Of a stretch of DNA of 46,895 bases, positions 14,545 to 24,239 are shown piece by piece. Each line of letters begins with the position of its first letter. Position 1 is the first letter of the stretch. Under the pieces are notes generated by a model, which saw nothing but the letters and a program-made list of their open reading frames with translations, did no database searches and was not told where the DNA came from. This stretch comes from JAKAGZ01 sp964412105. Lineage in GTDB: Bacteria; Bacteroidota; Ignavibacteria; Ignavibacteriales; Ignavibacteriaceae. A program made the translations under genes and the position numbers. The stretch spans positions 1 to 46,895 of the forward strand of contig CAYPNM010000027.1 of assembly GCA_964412105.1 (NCBI GenBank). Reading direction: 5' to 3'.

Positions 14545-16113
14545 TTATTTTGGTTCCATTGTAATTACTGGAAGAATCATTTCCTCCATAGAAATTCCGC
14601 CGTGTTGAAAAGTGTCTTTATAATATGTCAGATATTTATGGTAATCTGTAGGATAAACAAAATAATAATCTTCTTTGGCAATGATATAATTTATGGTAAC
14701 CCCTCGTTTTGGCAGCTTATAATCTGCCGGGTTTTTGATATAAATAGCGTGCTTATCATCAACCTTGAGATTTCTTCCATATTTAAATCTTAAATTTGTC
14801 GAAGCTTCTTTGTCACCTAGTACCTTAGCACCCCTCAGGGACCTGATACTACCATGATCAGTTGTAATTATTACTCTGGCATTCTTAATTTTAGAAAGAG
14901 CCTTAAATGTGCTTAGCAATGAAGAATGACTGAACCAGGTATTAGTAAGCGATCTGTACGCAGCTTCATCAGGAGCAATTTCTTTTAATAAATCGGAATC
15001 TGATCTTCCATGAACCATCATATCAAGAAAATTTACAACTATTGATGTGAATTGTGTGTTTTGATATGACATTATATTATTCTCAAAATTTCTGCCGACT
15101 TCAGGATCAATAATCTTTATATACTTTAATTCATTTTTAAGTTTTATCCGCTTTCGATCTAATTGTAGCTGCAGTAACTCTTTTTCATATTTATTTACGC
15201 TGTTCTCATCATCCCCGCCACCTTCCCAGTATTGTGGATAATTTCTTTCAATCTCAGATGGGAATAATCCCGCAAATAAAGCGTTCCTCGAATATGGAGT
15301 CGCTGTTGGAAGAATGGAATAATAGTAGTCTTTTTCAATCTTAAAATCGTTAATTAATAATCTCTCCATTAACAACCATTGATCTAACCTCAGACAATCA
15401 AGCACAAAGAAAAAAATCGAATCACTTTCATTCCGGAAATATTTTATTACATATTTATTTATAATTTGAGTAGATAGTGTAGGACTTTTTTCAGATTCAA
15501 TATTATTTACCCAATCTTTATAGTTCCTCTCAACAAATTTTGAAAATTCCTTATTCGCTTCTTTCTTTTGTTCATTTAAAGATTGTCTGAGACCAATTTC
15601 CGAATGTGAGTCTAGTTCAAGATCCCAATTAACAAGTTTAAGATAAATATCGATCCATTCTTCATAAGAAAGGTTGTCTTGCAAAGCTTGCGAAATATTA
15701 TTAAAATCCTGAAGGTAATCTTTTGCTACATACTGTCCGGAAATTTCTCTGCCTTCAAGAATTTTTTTGCAAACAAGCAATACTTGACTTGGATTGACAG
15801 GTTTGGTAAGATAATCGCTGATTTTGCTTCCTATTGCATCGTTCATTAATGATTCTTCTTCACTTTTGGTAATCATAACAACGGGAATATTAGGATCAAT
15901 CTCTTTGATCTCCCCGAGCGTTTCAAGTCCGCCTTTACCGGCCATCATTTCATCAAGGAAAATAAGGTCATAATCCTTCCCTTTAACTAAAGTTATTGCA
16001 TCTTCTCCATTTGTAACCGTATCTATTTCAAAACCTTTTTCAGAAAGAAAAATCACATGAGAGCGAAGCAGTTCAATTTCGTCATCTACCCATAATATTT
16101 TTTTTGTTTCCAT
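14545..16113 (-). CDS. porX: PorX-like response regulator with PglZ/alkaline-phosphatase-like effector domain
   Basis: A 522-aa regulator. Residues 1 to about 120 form a receiver domain with acidic pocket D10-D11 and phospho-acceptor D54 in LIFLDEMM; the conserved Lys is in YLTKPVNP. A helical linker follows, then a PglZ-type phosphatase/phosphodiesterase domain (about 210-522) with LDCLRLDQWLL, ATPYSRNALFAGLFP, VNFLDMMVHGR, ITTDHGS and FQHGG carrying the metal-ligand Asp/His/Thr residues. In Porphyromonas PorX works with PorY and a sigma factor to control type IX secretion genes. Here it lies 59 bp downstream of sprA, the secretion translocon, on the same strand. No histidine kinase gene is in the window. 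Confidence 0.9.
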   Translation of the reverse strand: METKKILWVDDEIELLRSHVIFLSEKGFEIDTVTNGEDAITLVKGKDYDLIFLDEMMAGKGGLETLGEIKEIDPNIPVVMITKSEEESLMNDAIGSKISDYLTKPVNPSQVLLVCKKILEGREISGQYVAKDYLQDFNNISQALQDNLSYEEWIDIYLKLVNWDLELDSHSEIGLRQSLNEQKKEANKEFSKFVERNYKDWVNNIESEKSPTLSTQIINKYVIKYFRNESDSIFFFVLDCLRLDQWLLMERLLINDFKIEKDYYYSILPTATPYSRNALFAGLFPSEIERNYPQYWEGGGDDENSVNKYEKELLQLQLDRKRIKLKNELKYIKIIDPEVGRNFENNIMSYQNTQFTSIVVNFLDMMVHGRSDSDLLKEIAPDEAAYRSLTNTWFSHSSLLSTFKALSKIKNARVIITTDHGSIRSLRGAKVLGDKEASTNLRFKYGRNLKVDDKHAIYIKNPADYKLPKRGVTINYIIAKEDYYFVYPTDYHKYLTYYKDTFQHGGISMEEMILPVITMEPK

Positions 16114-16172
16114 TTTTGCAAATCAGAGATTAATTACAATTATATTTTTCAGACCGGAAATATAATACAATT

Positions 16173-19100
16173 TTATTGTATACTTATATGAACATCAAGG
16201 CCTGCCTGGTTTTGAACCGATGGTGGTACCCTGGATGCACCCTGTGGAGTAATCGTTGTTCTCGTATAAAAGATTGAAAGTTGAACTCTTGAACTAATGG
16301 TATACTTTATTGTTGGACCTACAATAGTAGTTGTTGTGCCGTCTTGTGGAACTCCGTTAGGATTCCAATTTGTCATATCATAAATTGTGCTTTCGTTTAC
16401 AGATTTTGTATAGGACATATTAAATTCAATATCATTCTTTAAAGAGACACCAAAAAGCGGAATTTCAAATCCCGATTTTGAATATCCAGCAGTAATTCCT
16501 ATATCCTGGGAAAATGATTCTATTATACTTCTTGTGGAAATTCCAAGATCATAGCTGGTCCGCGTAGAATACTTTATACTGGCAACCAGAGAACCATTCC
16601 ACAGTTTCTTAAAAGTAAAATTTAAACCCATCAAAGGTGTAAAACCATATTCAACGTGTTGAGTTTGTATTTGTTTCTGGCCGTCAGGAGTTATCAACCA
16701 TCCTTCAGTATAGGTGGAAGTGTATGCATGATCAAGGGATATATCATCTGCAATCTTCTTAAAGAATAGCAGGTCTTGTAAACCATCCCACGTAATATGC
16801 CAGTTAGGTCTTGGGATATATTTGGAAATGGTGCTAAGGAAACTAAGATTACCGGCAAGAGGCAAAGTTTCAAATCCCTTTATAAATGCATTTGATAAAT
16901 TTGCGTTTGGATCAGAAGCATTTGGATTATATAGATCATGTACTTTTTGAATTCCGTTATTAAATCCCTTAAATAGCAATACCGGCGGTAATGATAAAAA
17001 TGATCGCGATAAACTTCCAGTCTCTGAAATATATGAAACAGTTGTATTTCCAAACTGATCGGATGTCAATGAAGTGGATTTATTTATTGTCCATCCAACA
17101 TTCCATTTAAGATCAAGTTTTGCACCTTTCCAGAGTGGACGCGATGTCCCAAAATCTAGTGAATTTTGCTGAGAAAACACATCTTGCAAATTTCCATTAG
17201 CTGCTCTTGGACCGACATATTGATTTAATCCAAACATGAAGGCCCTTGAAGGACCGTTGGTGGGATCTTGAGAAAAACCAAAGAAGTTTAAAAGCCCGGT
17301 CTTGCTCGAACGCAAACCTGATTCTGAAACAGTATTTTGACTGCTGAAATTAAAATTAATTGTTTCATAGTCAAACAAGGCTGATTTAGCAACATCTCTC
17401 AAAAATAATAAACTCCTTTTTAAGGATGACATCTTTGGCTGATTAACTGTGGGTTCCTCTTTCTCAGCAATTTTTAAACTATCATTTTGTGCATTAGTAT
17501 TTTTACTTTTAAAGATATTACTCAAATCTATCGCTTCATTCCCGGTTATTACTCTCAACCTTCCGCTCCTGGAAGCCCTATTGGGCTGCAAATTGTTCCC
17601 TTGTTTGGCTTGCTGCTTATTCCTTTCTTCTGCGGACATAAACAATGGATCAGTTAGATCTTTCCATCTTAAGGTTAAACCAAAGGTTGTCCTGTTATTA
17701 TATCCGGCACTTCTGCCTAATTCAGTCTGACGAAAATCGTAATTCCACTGATAATTAACTGTGTAGTCGGCTGAAATACTAAAATACTTATTTATATTCC
17801 AGATTGAAGGGAGCCTTGGATTTGATTTAATATTTATTGACTGCTGATACTGGTAGTCTTTTCCAAATAATTTACCTGAAAGAATATCCGACCAGATCTC
17901 ACTTTCGCTTCTTTGATTTCCATATGCATCAGTCTCAAGATTTGCCAGTGAGGAATTAATTAATAAATTATAACTGGTAGACAGATTTAAGAATCCCCCA
18001 TCGCTTAATCTCCAATTCAAATTCAACCCCCTTGAAGTGACAAAATTTCTTGAAATAATAGGAATTTCCGGAGTATTTCCCTGCTGCCTCGGAATATTTG
18101 TATTCCTGGACCTGTTTGCAGTAATATTCCACGAAATAGACTGGGGTAAATAATAAAACCTGACGTCTTTATAATCAGAAAACAAATCAATCAAAGAACC
18201 TATAATTGGAATATCATCAAGTTTGAAATAGTAATCGGGACCAAGGCTTAATCCGTAGTTTAAATTTGCAGACCATCGCCACCCGCTATTTGATGCAATA
18301 GTGGGGCTTGTAGCAAAAGTTCTGTTGTACGAAAAACTGTAAGTGAGAGAATTAAATGTATCTTGTATCCACCATAAATTGGAAGGAATTTTCAATCTTA
18401 CACTTGATGCATTCCATGTGTCAGATGTATTATATGTTCTTGATTGGGCAATTAACTGAGCCCCTGTCATACCTGTTCTACTGCTATCTCCAAGAGCATT
18501 TAATCTTTGTGCGGCATCTGTAACAAGTATATCGGTACCGGGCAGATAAAGAGGTTCACCCAAAGATTCACTATGGGAATAACTTAACCTGAATGAGCTG
18601 CCCGGCATATTAAATGGAAGTAATTTCAATACATCAATATCTGTAGATACAGACCAGCTCTTGGTTTTTATCCTGCTTCCAAAACTGTCTGAAAGCTGAT
18701 GGAAATATGGACTCCTGCCCTGCATGTTAAAAGTCACCGTTCCCAAATCGGCTAGTTTCATTGTAGAGGCAAAACTATATGCCCACCCTGGATGATTATC
18801 CGCACCTATCACTCTTAATTCATTAACCCATACTTCCCCGGAGATTGGCGTAGTTTGAGTTGTGCTGCCTCTGTTATATATACCAATTAACAAAAATTTA
18901 ACTGAAGTAAGAGTCGGATTGCCCTTGACTGCATAAAAACTGTTAGTAGTGCCGGATACCGGAACCCGCACTAACTGAGTTACAGAATCACGGTTTGCTT
19001 TTATTGAAGTAAGTTCGCTAAACTTGATATCTATATCATTCCAGCCAGGTCTTACCGGCTCTCTGTATTCATAGTAATTATTTGTATCTGTACCAAACCT

Positions 19101-22100
19101 GAAGTATACTTCAGAATTATAGTCTGTAAGACTTGTGGAAGAAACAGAATTAATGCCCGTGTTCTGATCACCATGAATAAATAATTTCATATCTGAATAA
19201 TTAAATACGTCAAGTGGAGCCGTCATATATTTTACAGCTTCTCGGGCCTGACCCTTTGGAAGATCTTTTATTATTAGATCCAAAGACTGCTCATTTCCAT
19301 AAACCTGTTGATCGGGCCTTGTATTGTCCCTCTCCTGGAACACTCCGGGAGGACTCGAATAGTTTGTATTATCTTCAACATTTATTACGGAAACTTCCAT
19401 TAATGAATCCTGCGGAAGTACCTTTTGCCATTGATTGCCAACAAGGTTAAATTCGGCTATTCTTAATCTCATTGCAGATGTGACATTAGTAGCAAATACT
19501 CTTATTGTTTCTACATCGGAAAAACTTGGTGAACCAATTTGTTGTGACGTGTCTTTTAAAGGTACCCTGTATAAATACCATCCATTATCTTCCTTTGCTG
19601 CAATAAATTTATTGTCAAATCCATTGGAAGCAGCTGGATTTGGTGTAGTATCTATTGGAATTGCATATCTGAAAAAACTATTTACTAGGTCAAGGTTACC
19701 ATTTCTGTTGCGATCTTCTGTATCGGGAATCCTCCCTATATCAGTTAATACAGCATTTCCCTCTGTTCCATTTATATGAAAATAATTAAATGGATTTAAA
19801 ACTCCATTTGTGTTTTGATTAAAGGAAAAATCATCGCCGCTCGGATCAGCTTTATTACTATTAGTCGGAGCCCTCCCCTGCAAATAGGCATTTTTCGTAG
19901 TGTCCCCTTCCTGCGAATTAGTAAGTCCGTCAATTCCTGTATCTTCTCCTGGCCTTAAAACATCGAGTCCCAATTTACTTTCACCGTCAAGCTTATTATT
20001 CGGCAAAACATCTTCACTTATTCTGCCTAGATCAACATAAAGTGTATCATTATTGCTTGCAAAACGGGAATTCATTAAAAATTCAATATACTCAACATTC
20101 TGCTCAACGAGGTTATTTGCAGTGGATGACAGTTCCTGCATCATTCCACCCCAATCCTTACTCTTATCTGTATAAAGATTAGGCCAATAGTTATAGGCGC
20201 CTGGTGTATCAGGAATAAATACAAAGTCCAGGACACTAACCTGTTGATCCTGCGTGGCTACTTTTTTTCTTGTACCCCAAATTTCCTGAACGCTGACATC
20301 AGGAGGAGTTATCGAAAACCAAAAGGCTTTTCCTTTATAGTCCATCATTTCCCGTGGAGTAATTCCAGGGGGAAGATTTGTTAAACCGACAGGTGGACTA
20401 ACATCCTTCCAGGAAGTATAATTAACCCCAATTGGTATTATAGTTTTTGAGCCTTCAAAGTCATCAATGTAAGCAATACTTTCTCCGTTGTCATCCGGAA
20501 TGGTACTTTTTATAGTATTTGGATCCGGCTTAATGTATGCATATTCACCCGACAATGTCATTGTTGACATTTCCCTCGTTGAAAATACTTTATCCAGCAG
20601 CTTCGTAAAAAAGGGAAGGTCAACACTGGTGCTAAAATCAAGACCATAAATCGTGTTGCTTAAGGGCTCTTCACCTATTCTTACTTTCTGGTTCAGTGAT
20701 TGTTGATTCAAATTCAAGAGAGAAAAACCAAGTTTCGTTTTATCTGAAAAGTCAAAAACACCTCTTGCACCTAAAAGTGTTTTTGAAGCTAACTGGAATA
20801 GATCATTCTGTTCATAAGAAATTTGCAGGTTAGCCCCTGGTACTAATGCCGCATCTTTTTTTATAGTTAATAACCCTATGTTATAATCGACAGTATAATC
20901 TATGCCCTCTTTCAATTCATTGCCATCAAGCACAACTCGCACTGAATTCGCAACAATATTAAATCCAAGCTGATATGTAGAACTTGATGTTCCCGAATAT
21001 TTACCGGTTATCTCCCATTTATCCTGTGTAGTATTTTGCTGAGCAAAGGTCTTGGTCGTATCATAAATAGACTGATACCTCAAAGAATCCGGTATCTCCG
21101 TGTTCATATCCTTTCCAAAAGGCTCCAGCGAGGGGAAAATTATTTCTCCAGTTTCTGGAATGATAGTTAAACCCACACGATAATCAAATATATCATCAGG
21201 AGTAGGGTTTTGCGCTTGGTCTACATTATCCAATCCAAATGCATTTAAAAGTTTAATAGTTTTTCCACCAATGTTCAATTGTGTCACTGGATCCTGACCC
21301 GGACTTTCATATTTTATATTTAATTGAAAGCCATCCTGTTTAATGTTTAATCCCCCAACGGGATAAATATTCTTTAATAATAATTTCCACGCTTGCTTAA
21401 ATTGGGGTTGAAGGTTCGCAGGTTTTACCAGCTTTAGAACCAATCTTTGAGTCGTATCAACTTTTGAATTTGCAAGAAATTCACCATAGTAAGAATCATC
21501 TGCAGGACCGGGCCCATTTTCAACTCTATATGCAACAGCAATCACGTCCTGATCCTGAATTTGAGTTTTGAATGAAATAAACCCGGTTTCAGGATGAAGG
21601 GTATAGTCAGTTCCTTGAGTCAGCAATACAAAACGTCCGGTTTCTGATTGCCCTGGCACAGGAAGAATATCACCCCGCAGGCTGTCTGGATAGGTCTGCC
21701 CGGCTGAAACTGGAGGCAGGTTTATATAAGCGTTTGCTTTCCTCTCATTTGAAGTATTTATTATGGTTGTGCTGACAGATTTCCAGACCTCTATATTGGT
21801 AACTCTGTAATGCTCATTAATAATTGGGGTTGCGCTGCCAAAGTAATCAGAGAACAGATGTAATGTAGGGCTGGCGTAAAGAGTATCAAGAAAATAGTGA
21901 TTTGTTGAATAATTATATGCCCTCAGATTAAAATCAGATGAGGTAGCTCCACCGCTAACATTTATCGTTTTTATTTGACCTTTCTTTTGGCTGGCAAGCG
22001 TCGTAAGTGTAAGTGGACCTAATTTAAATTGAGCTTTTATTCCAAAAAGAGCTTCACTGCCGCCGACTAATGGTGAGGTCTGAAGAGAAACATTACCTGC

Positions 22101-23120
22101 TTCAACACTCTGAACTATTTCATCCTCGTAGCCCGTATACTTAATCTTTAATTGATTTTCATATTGAAATGGTCTTTCCGTATTCCAATCCGCTTTTATA
22201 TTTAGTTTATCTCCAATTGTTCCGTCAACGTTTACTTGAACGGTTTGACTGAAATCAGGTTCATTTCTTGTGTTCCCCAACAATGAAGTTGTAACCCCTT
22301 CGGTAGTTTGATTTGTCCAGGCACCATGTATGTCAATCGCTCCCCCAATTTTTAAGCTGATTTTTTTGGGACCAAAAATACTTAAAACACCAACACTCGG
22401 GAGAGGTATTTCAAAATTTGTTATATTTTCAATTAATTGTCCCAGTTCTTTTTTGGAGGACTTAAAATCATAATTATTTTCAATCTTTTTCCAATCTTCC
22501 TTTTCATTTAAAGCAAGTTGCAGATCAATATACTCTTTCAGTGGAAGCCTTAATATTGTTTTATATGGGGCACCATTAATTTCTTCCTTTATCAGGACAT
22601 ATTTGCCCGTTGAGTCAATTTGAACTGATCTTGTAATCATTCCGGGTGCTGGTTGAGCATAAAACCGCGGAAGATAGCCTTTTCCTAATGTTGAAACTGG
22701 TAATGGATGTCTTACATAATGAAAATTTTGAATTCTTGACGTAGAATCCTGAGAATAAGCATCAAGCGTATCCTTCTTGGCATTTAGCGAATCATTTTTT
22801 GAAAATAACGAATCAGGTTTAATATTAGTAGAGTCTTTCTTGGTGATTAAGGAATCAGGGATAACCCTTATCGAATCAAGTTTAGTTGAAGATCCCGATC
22901 CGGTCAGATTTTTATTGTATGTGTTAAATGAATCTAGATGAACTTCAGCAGAATTGTTTATTTGTTTTTCATATTTATCAAGATATGAATTTATTCTTAT
23001 ACAGGCAGGTATCCACAACGAGGGATTTATTCTAACACTATCCGAAGAATTAAAACCTAAATTTATTGCTACATAAAATAAAATAGCAAATACAAAGGCA
23101 GCGCTGAAGATCTCTTTCAA
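16173..23120 (-). CDS. sprA: SprA/Sov, outer-membrane translocon of the type IX secretion system
   Basis: A 2315-aa protein, matching the unusual size of SprA, which forms a giant barrel in the outer membrane and exports folded cargo. A hydrophobic N-terminal segment (about 6-22) acts as signal or anchor. The Thr/Ser/Lys/Asp-rich stretch at 60-125 looks disordered. SprA-typical segments include NVDGTIGDKLNIKADWNTER, YTGYEDEIVQSVEAGNVSL, SYEQNDLFQLASKTLLGARG and SIAYIDDFEGSKTIIP. A long series of barrel strands fills the C-terminal half. The start used is TTG at 23120. The frame stays open upstream with positively charged codons (IIRKILYW), so a longer start at ATT is possible. porX follows on the same strand. 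No sorting-domain cargo protein was recognised nearby. Confidence 0.95.
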   Translation of the reverse strand: MKEIFSAAFVFAILFYVAINLGFNSSDSVRINPSLWIPACIRINSYLDKYEKQINNSAEVHLDSFNTYNKNLTGSGSSTKLDSIRVIPDSLITKKDSTNIKPDSLFSKNDSLNAKKDTLDAYSQDSTSRIQNFHYVRHPLPVSTLGKGYLPRFYAQPAPGMITRSVQIDSTGKYVLIKEEINGAPYKTILRLPLKEYIDLQLALNEKEDWKKIENNYDFKSSKKELGQLIENITNFEIPLPSVGVLSIFGPKKISLKIGGAIDIHGAWTNQTTEGVTTSLLGNTRNEPDFSQTVQVNVDGTIGDKLNIKADWNTERPFQYENQLKIKYTGYEDEIVQSVEAGNVSLQTSPLVGGSEALFGIKAQFKLGPLTLTTLASQKKGQIKTINVSGGATSSDFNLRAYNYSTNHYFLDTLYASPTLHLFSDYFGSATPIINEHYRVTNIEVWKSVSTTIINTSNERKANAYINLPPVSAGQTYPDSLRGDILPVPGQSETGRFVLLTQGTDYTLHPETGFISFKTQIQDQDVIAVAYRVENGPGPADDSYYGEFLANSKVDTTQRLVLKLVKPANLQPQFKQAWKLLLKNIYPVGGLNIKQDGFQLNIKYESPGQDPVTQLNIGGKTIKLLNAFGLDNVDQAQNPTPDDIFDYRVGLTIIPETGEIIFPSLEPFGKDMNTEIPDSLRYQSIYDTTKTFAQQNTTQDKWEITGKYSGTSSSTYQLGFNIVANSVRVVLDGNELKEGIDYTVDYNIGLLTIKKDAALVPGANLQISYEQNDLFQLASKTLLGARGVFDFSDKTKLGFSLLNLNQQSLNQKVRIGEEPLSNTIYGLDFSTSVDLPFFTKLLDKVFSTREMSTMTLSGEYAYIKPDPNTIKSTIPDDNGESIAYIDDFEGSKTIIPIGVNYTSWKDVSPPVGLTNLPPGITPREMMDYKGKAFWFSITPPDVSVQEIWGTRKKVATQDQQVSVLDFVFIPDTPGAYNYWPNLYTDKSKDWGGMMQELSSTANNLVEQNVEYIEFLMNSRFASNNDTLYVDLGRISEDVLPNNKLDGESKLGLDVLRPGEDTGIDGLTNSQEGDTTKNAYLQGRAPTNSNKADPSGDDFSFNQNTNGVLNPFNYFHINGTEGNAVLTDIGRIPDTEDRNRNGNLDLVNSFFRYAIPIDTTPNPAASNGFDNKFIAAKEDNGWYLYRVPLKDTSQQIGSPSFSDVETIRVFATNVTSAMRLRIAEFNLVGNQWQKVLPQDSLMEVSVINVEDNTNYSSPPGVFQERDNTRPDQQVYGNEQSLDLIIKDLPKGQAREAVKYMTAPLDVFNYSDMKLFIHGDQNTGINSVSSTSLTDYNSEVYFRFGTDTNNYYEYREPVRPGWNDIDIKFSELTSIKANRDSVTQLVRVPVSGTTNSFYAVKGNPTLTSVKFLLIGIYNRGSTTQTTPISGEVWVNELRVIGADNHPGWAYSFASTMKLADLGTVTFNMQGRSPYFHQLSDSFGSRIKTKSWSVSTDIDVLKLLPFNMPGSSFRLSYSHSESLGEPLYLPGTDILVTDAAQRLNALGDSSRTGMTGAQLIAQSRTYNTSDTWNASSVRLKIPSNLWWIQDTFNSLTYSFSYNRTFATSPTIASNSGWRWSANLNYGLSLGPDYYFKLDDIPIIGSLIDLFSDYKDVRFYYLPQSISWNITANRSRNTNIPRQQGNTPEIPIISRNFVTSRGLNLNWRLSDGGFLNLSTSYNLLINSSLANLETDAYGNQRSESEIWSDILSGKLFGKDYQYQQSINIKSNPRLPSIWNINKYFSISADYTVNYQWNYDFRQTELGRSAGYNNRTTFGLTLRWKDLTDPLFMSAEERNKQQAKQGNNLQPNRASRSGRLRVITGNEAIDLSNIFKSKNTNAQNDSLKIAEKEEPTVNQPKMSSLKRSLLFLRDVAKSALFDYETINFNFSSQNTVSESGLRSSKTGLLNFFGFSQDPTNGPSRAFMFGLNQYVGPRAANGNLQDVFSQQNSLDFGTSRPLWKGAKLDLKWNVGWTINKSTSLTSDQFGNTTVSYISETGSLSRSFLSLPPVLLFKGFNNGIQKVHDLYNPNASDPNANLSNAFIKGFETLPLAGNLSFLSTISKYIPRPNWHITWDGLQDLLFFKKIADDISLDHAYTSTYTEGWLITPDGQKQIQTQHVEYGFTPLMGLNFTFKKLWNGSLVASIKYSTRTSYDLGISTRSIIESFSQDIGITAGYSKSGFEIPLFGVSLKNDIEFNMSYTKSVNESTIYDMTNWNPNGVPQDGTTTTIVGPTIKYTISSRVQLSIFYTRTTITPQGASRVPPSVQNQAGLDVHISIQ

Positions 23121-23348
23121 CCAATATAAGATTTTACGAATAATAGAGTAACCTAAAAAAATATTGTTAGAAGATTATCTTAAATTGTAGAAAGTTTTTA
23201 TACTACCTCCATTTTAAATTATTAAAAATTATAGAAATAACGAATAATTTTCAAACACATTAAACCGACGTAAATTGATACAGTATTTGAAATTTATGTA
23301 AAATTTCAAGTAATTCAGGGCAATTAATATACCATTTTTTAACCAATT

Positions 23349-23855
23349 CTAAACATTTGTCAGTTTAATAATTACATCTTTATATTCTGGATATTTCTTC
23401 AGAAGGTAATCTCTTTTGCCTATTTCAAGATCATGGAAATCGAATCCAGGTGAAACCGTACACCCCATCAATCCAAATGATGTTTTACTAACAAGTTCGG
23501 CAGCGAACCAGGAATTTTTATGAATGACTACCTGACGATTTTCATTTTTATCTATATCGTCTCCAAGAATATTTTCTTCAAGTTTCTGTTCCGGTGTAAT
23601 TGTATATATTCTAATTGGGCAGCCATCATAAAAATGCCAGATTTCATCTGACTGTAACTTATGAAAGGCTGAATATTGTTTACCTTCAAGCAAAAAATAA
23701 ATTGAAGTAGAGAAAACTCTGTCACCAATATAACGTTCAGGCAGAACCGATGCACTAAATATTTCATCAGATCTGTATATTTCATTATAATAACCACCTT
23801 CAGGATGTTTCATCAATTTTAACTTTTCAATATAATAAAGTGCTTTCTCGTCCAT
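23349..23855 (-). CDS. DUF985/cupin-superfamily protein
   Basis: A 168-aa single-domain cupin. It begins DEKALYYIEKLKLMKHPEGGYYNE, where HPEGG followed by an aromatic residue is the DUF985 hallmark. It continues with TSIYFLLEGKQYSAFHKLQSDEIWHFYDG (cupin motif 1 with His/Glu metal-ligand candidates) and a GFDFHDLE end motif. I chose ATG at 23855 because family members start at this point; a TTG at 23867 would add four residues. The family is related to sugar-epimerase-like cupins but its substrate is unknown. It is a single gene upstream of sprA, 228 bp away. Confidence 0.82.
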   Translation of the reverse strand: MDEKALYYIEKLKLMKHPEGGYYNEIYRSDEIFSASVLPERYIGDRVFSTSIYFLLEGKQYSAFHKLQSDEIWHFYDGCPIRIYTITPEQKLEENILGDDIDKNENRQVVIHKNSWFAAELVSKTSFGLMGCTVSPGFDFHDLEIGKRDYLLKKYPEYKDVIIKLTNV

Positions 23856-24239
23856 AATATTGCTCAACTTTAGTTTATAATAATTATTTGATCAAATTGT
23901 AGAATCATAAGCTAAAATGAATTGTGATAATTCTCAAGTAATTGCTATAAATGACAGTATATACCAGAATCCACTGTTTTCCCTCAAGGTTAAATGTGTA
24001 TAAAGATTTATGTTTCATTTCTTTCATATTTTTGTTAAAATTACATTGATAAAATAAGGAATTATTAAAGGGGATTGGGGGGGATAGAAGGCTATGAATA
24101 ATGCCTCAGCAGTATTGTCAAGTCAGGTTAAACTGAATGGCTGAAGCAGACCATAATAAATTTCTTCATAGAGCAATAACAACTGATCCTTTCTTTAATA
24201 TCCTGATATTACTAAAACTTAACAATTATGGAGGCAGTA
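23856..24239. other. Intergenic region upstream of citrate synthase with a possible RNA structure
   Basis: No convincing gene. At 24070-24083 there are G-rich runs. Segment 24103-24110 (GCCTCAGC) can pair with 24140-24147 (GCTGAAGC) with one mismatch, enclosing TCAG/CTGA (24123-24126, 24133-24136). This two-tier structure ends about 90 bases before the citrate synthase ATG, as a leader element would. A 16-codon frame at 24094-24144 overlaps it. Neither matches a family I recognise. Confidence 0.3.

Noticed and set aside
24094..24144. 16-codon frame upstream of citrate synthase as a leader peptide
   Set aside because: No run of regulatory codons and no convincing ribosome site; kept only as part of the possible RNA structure.
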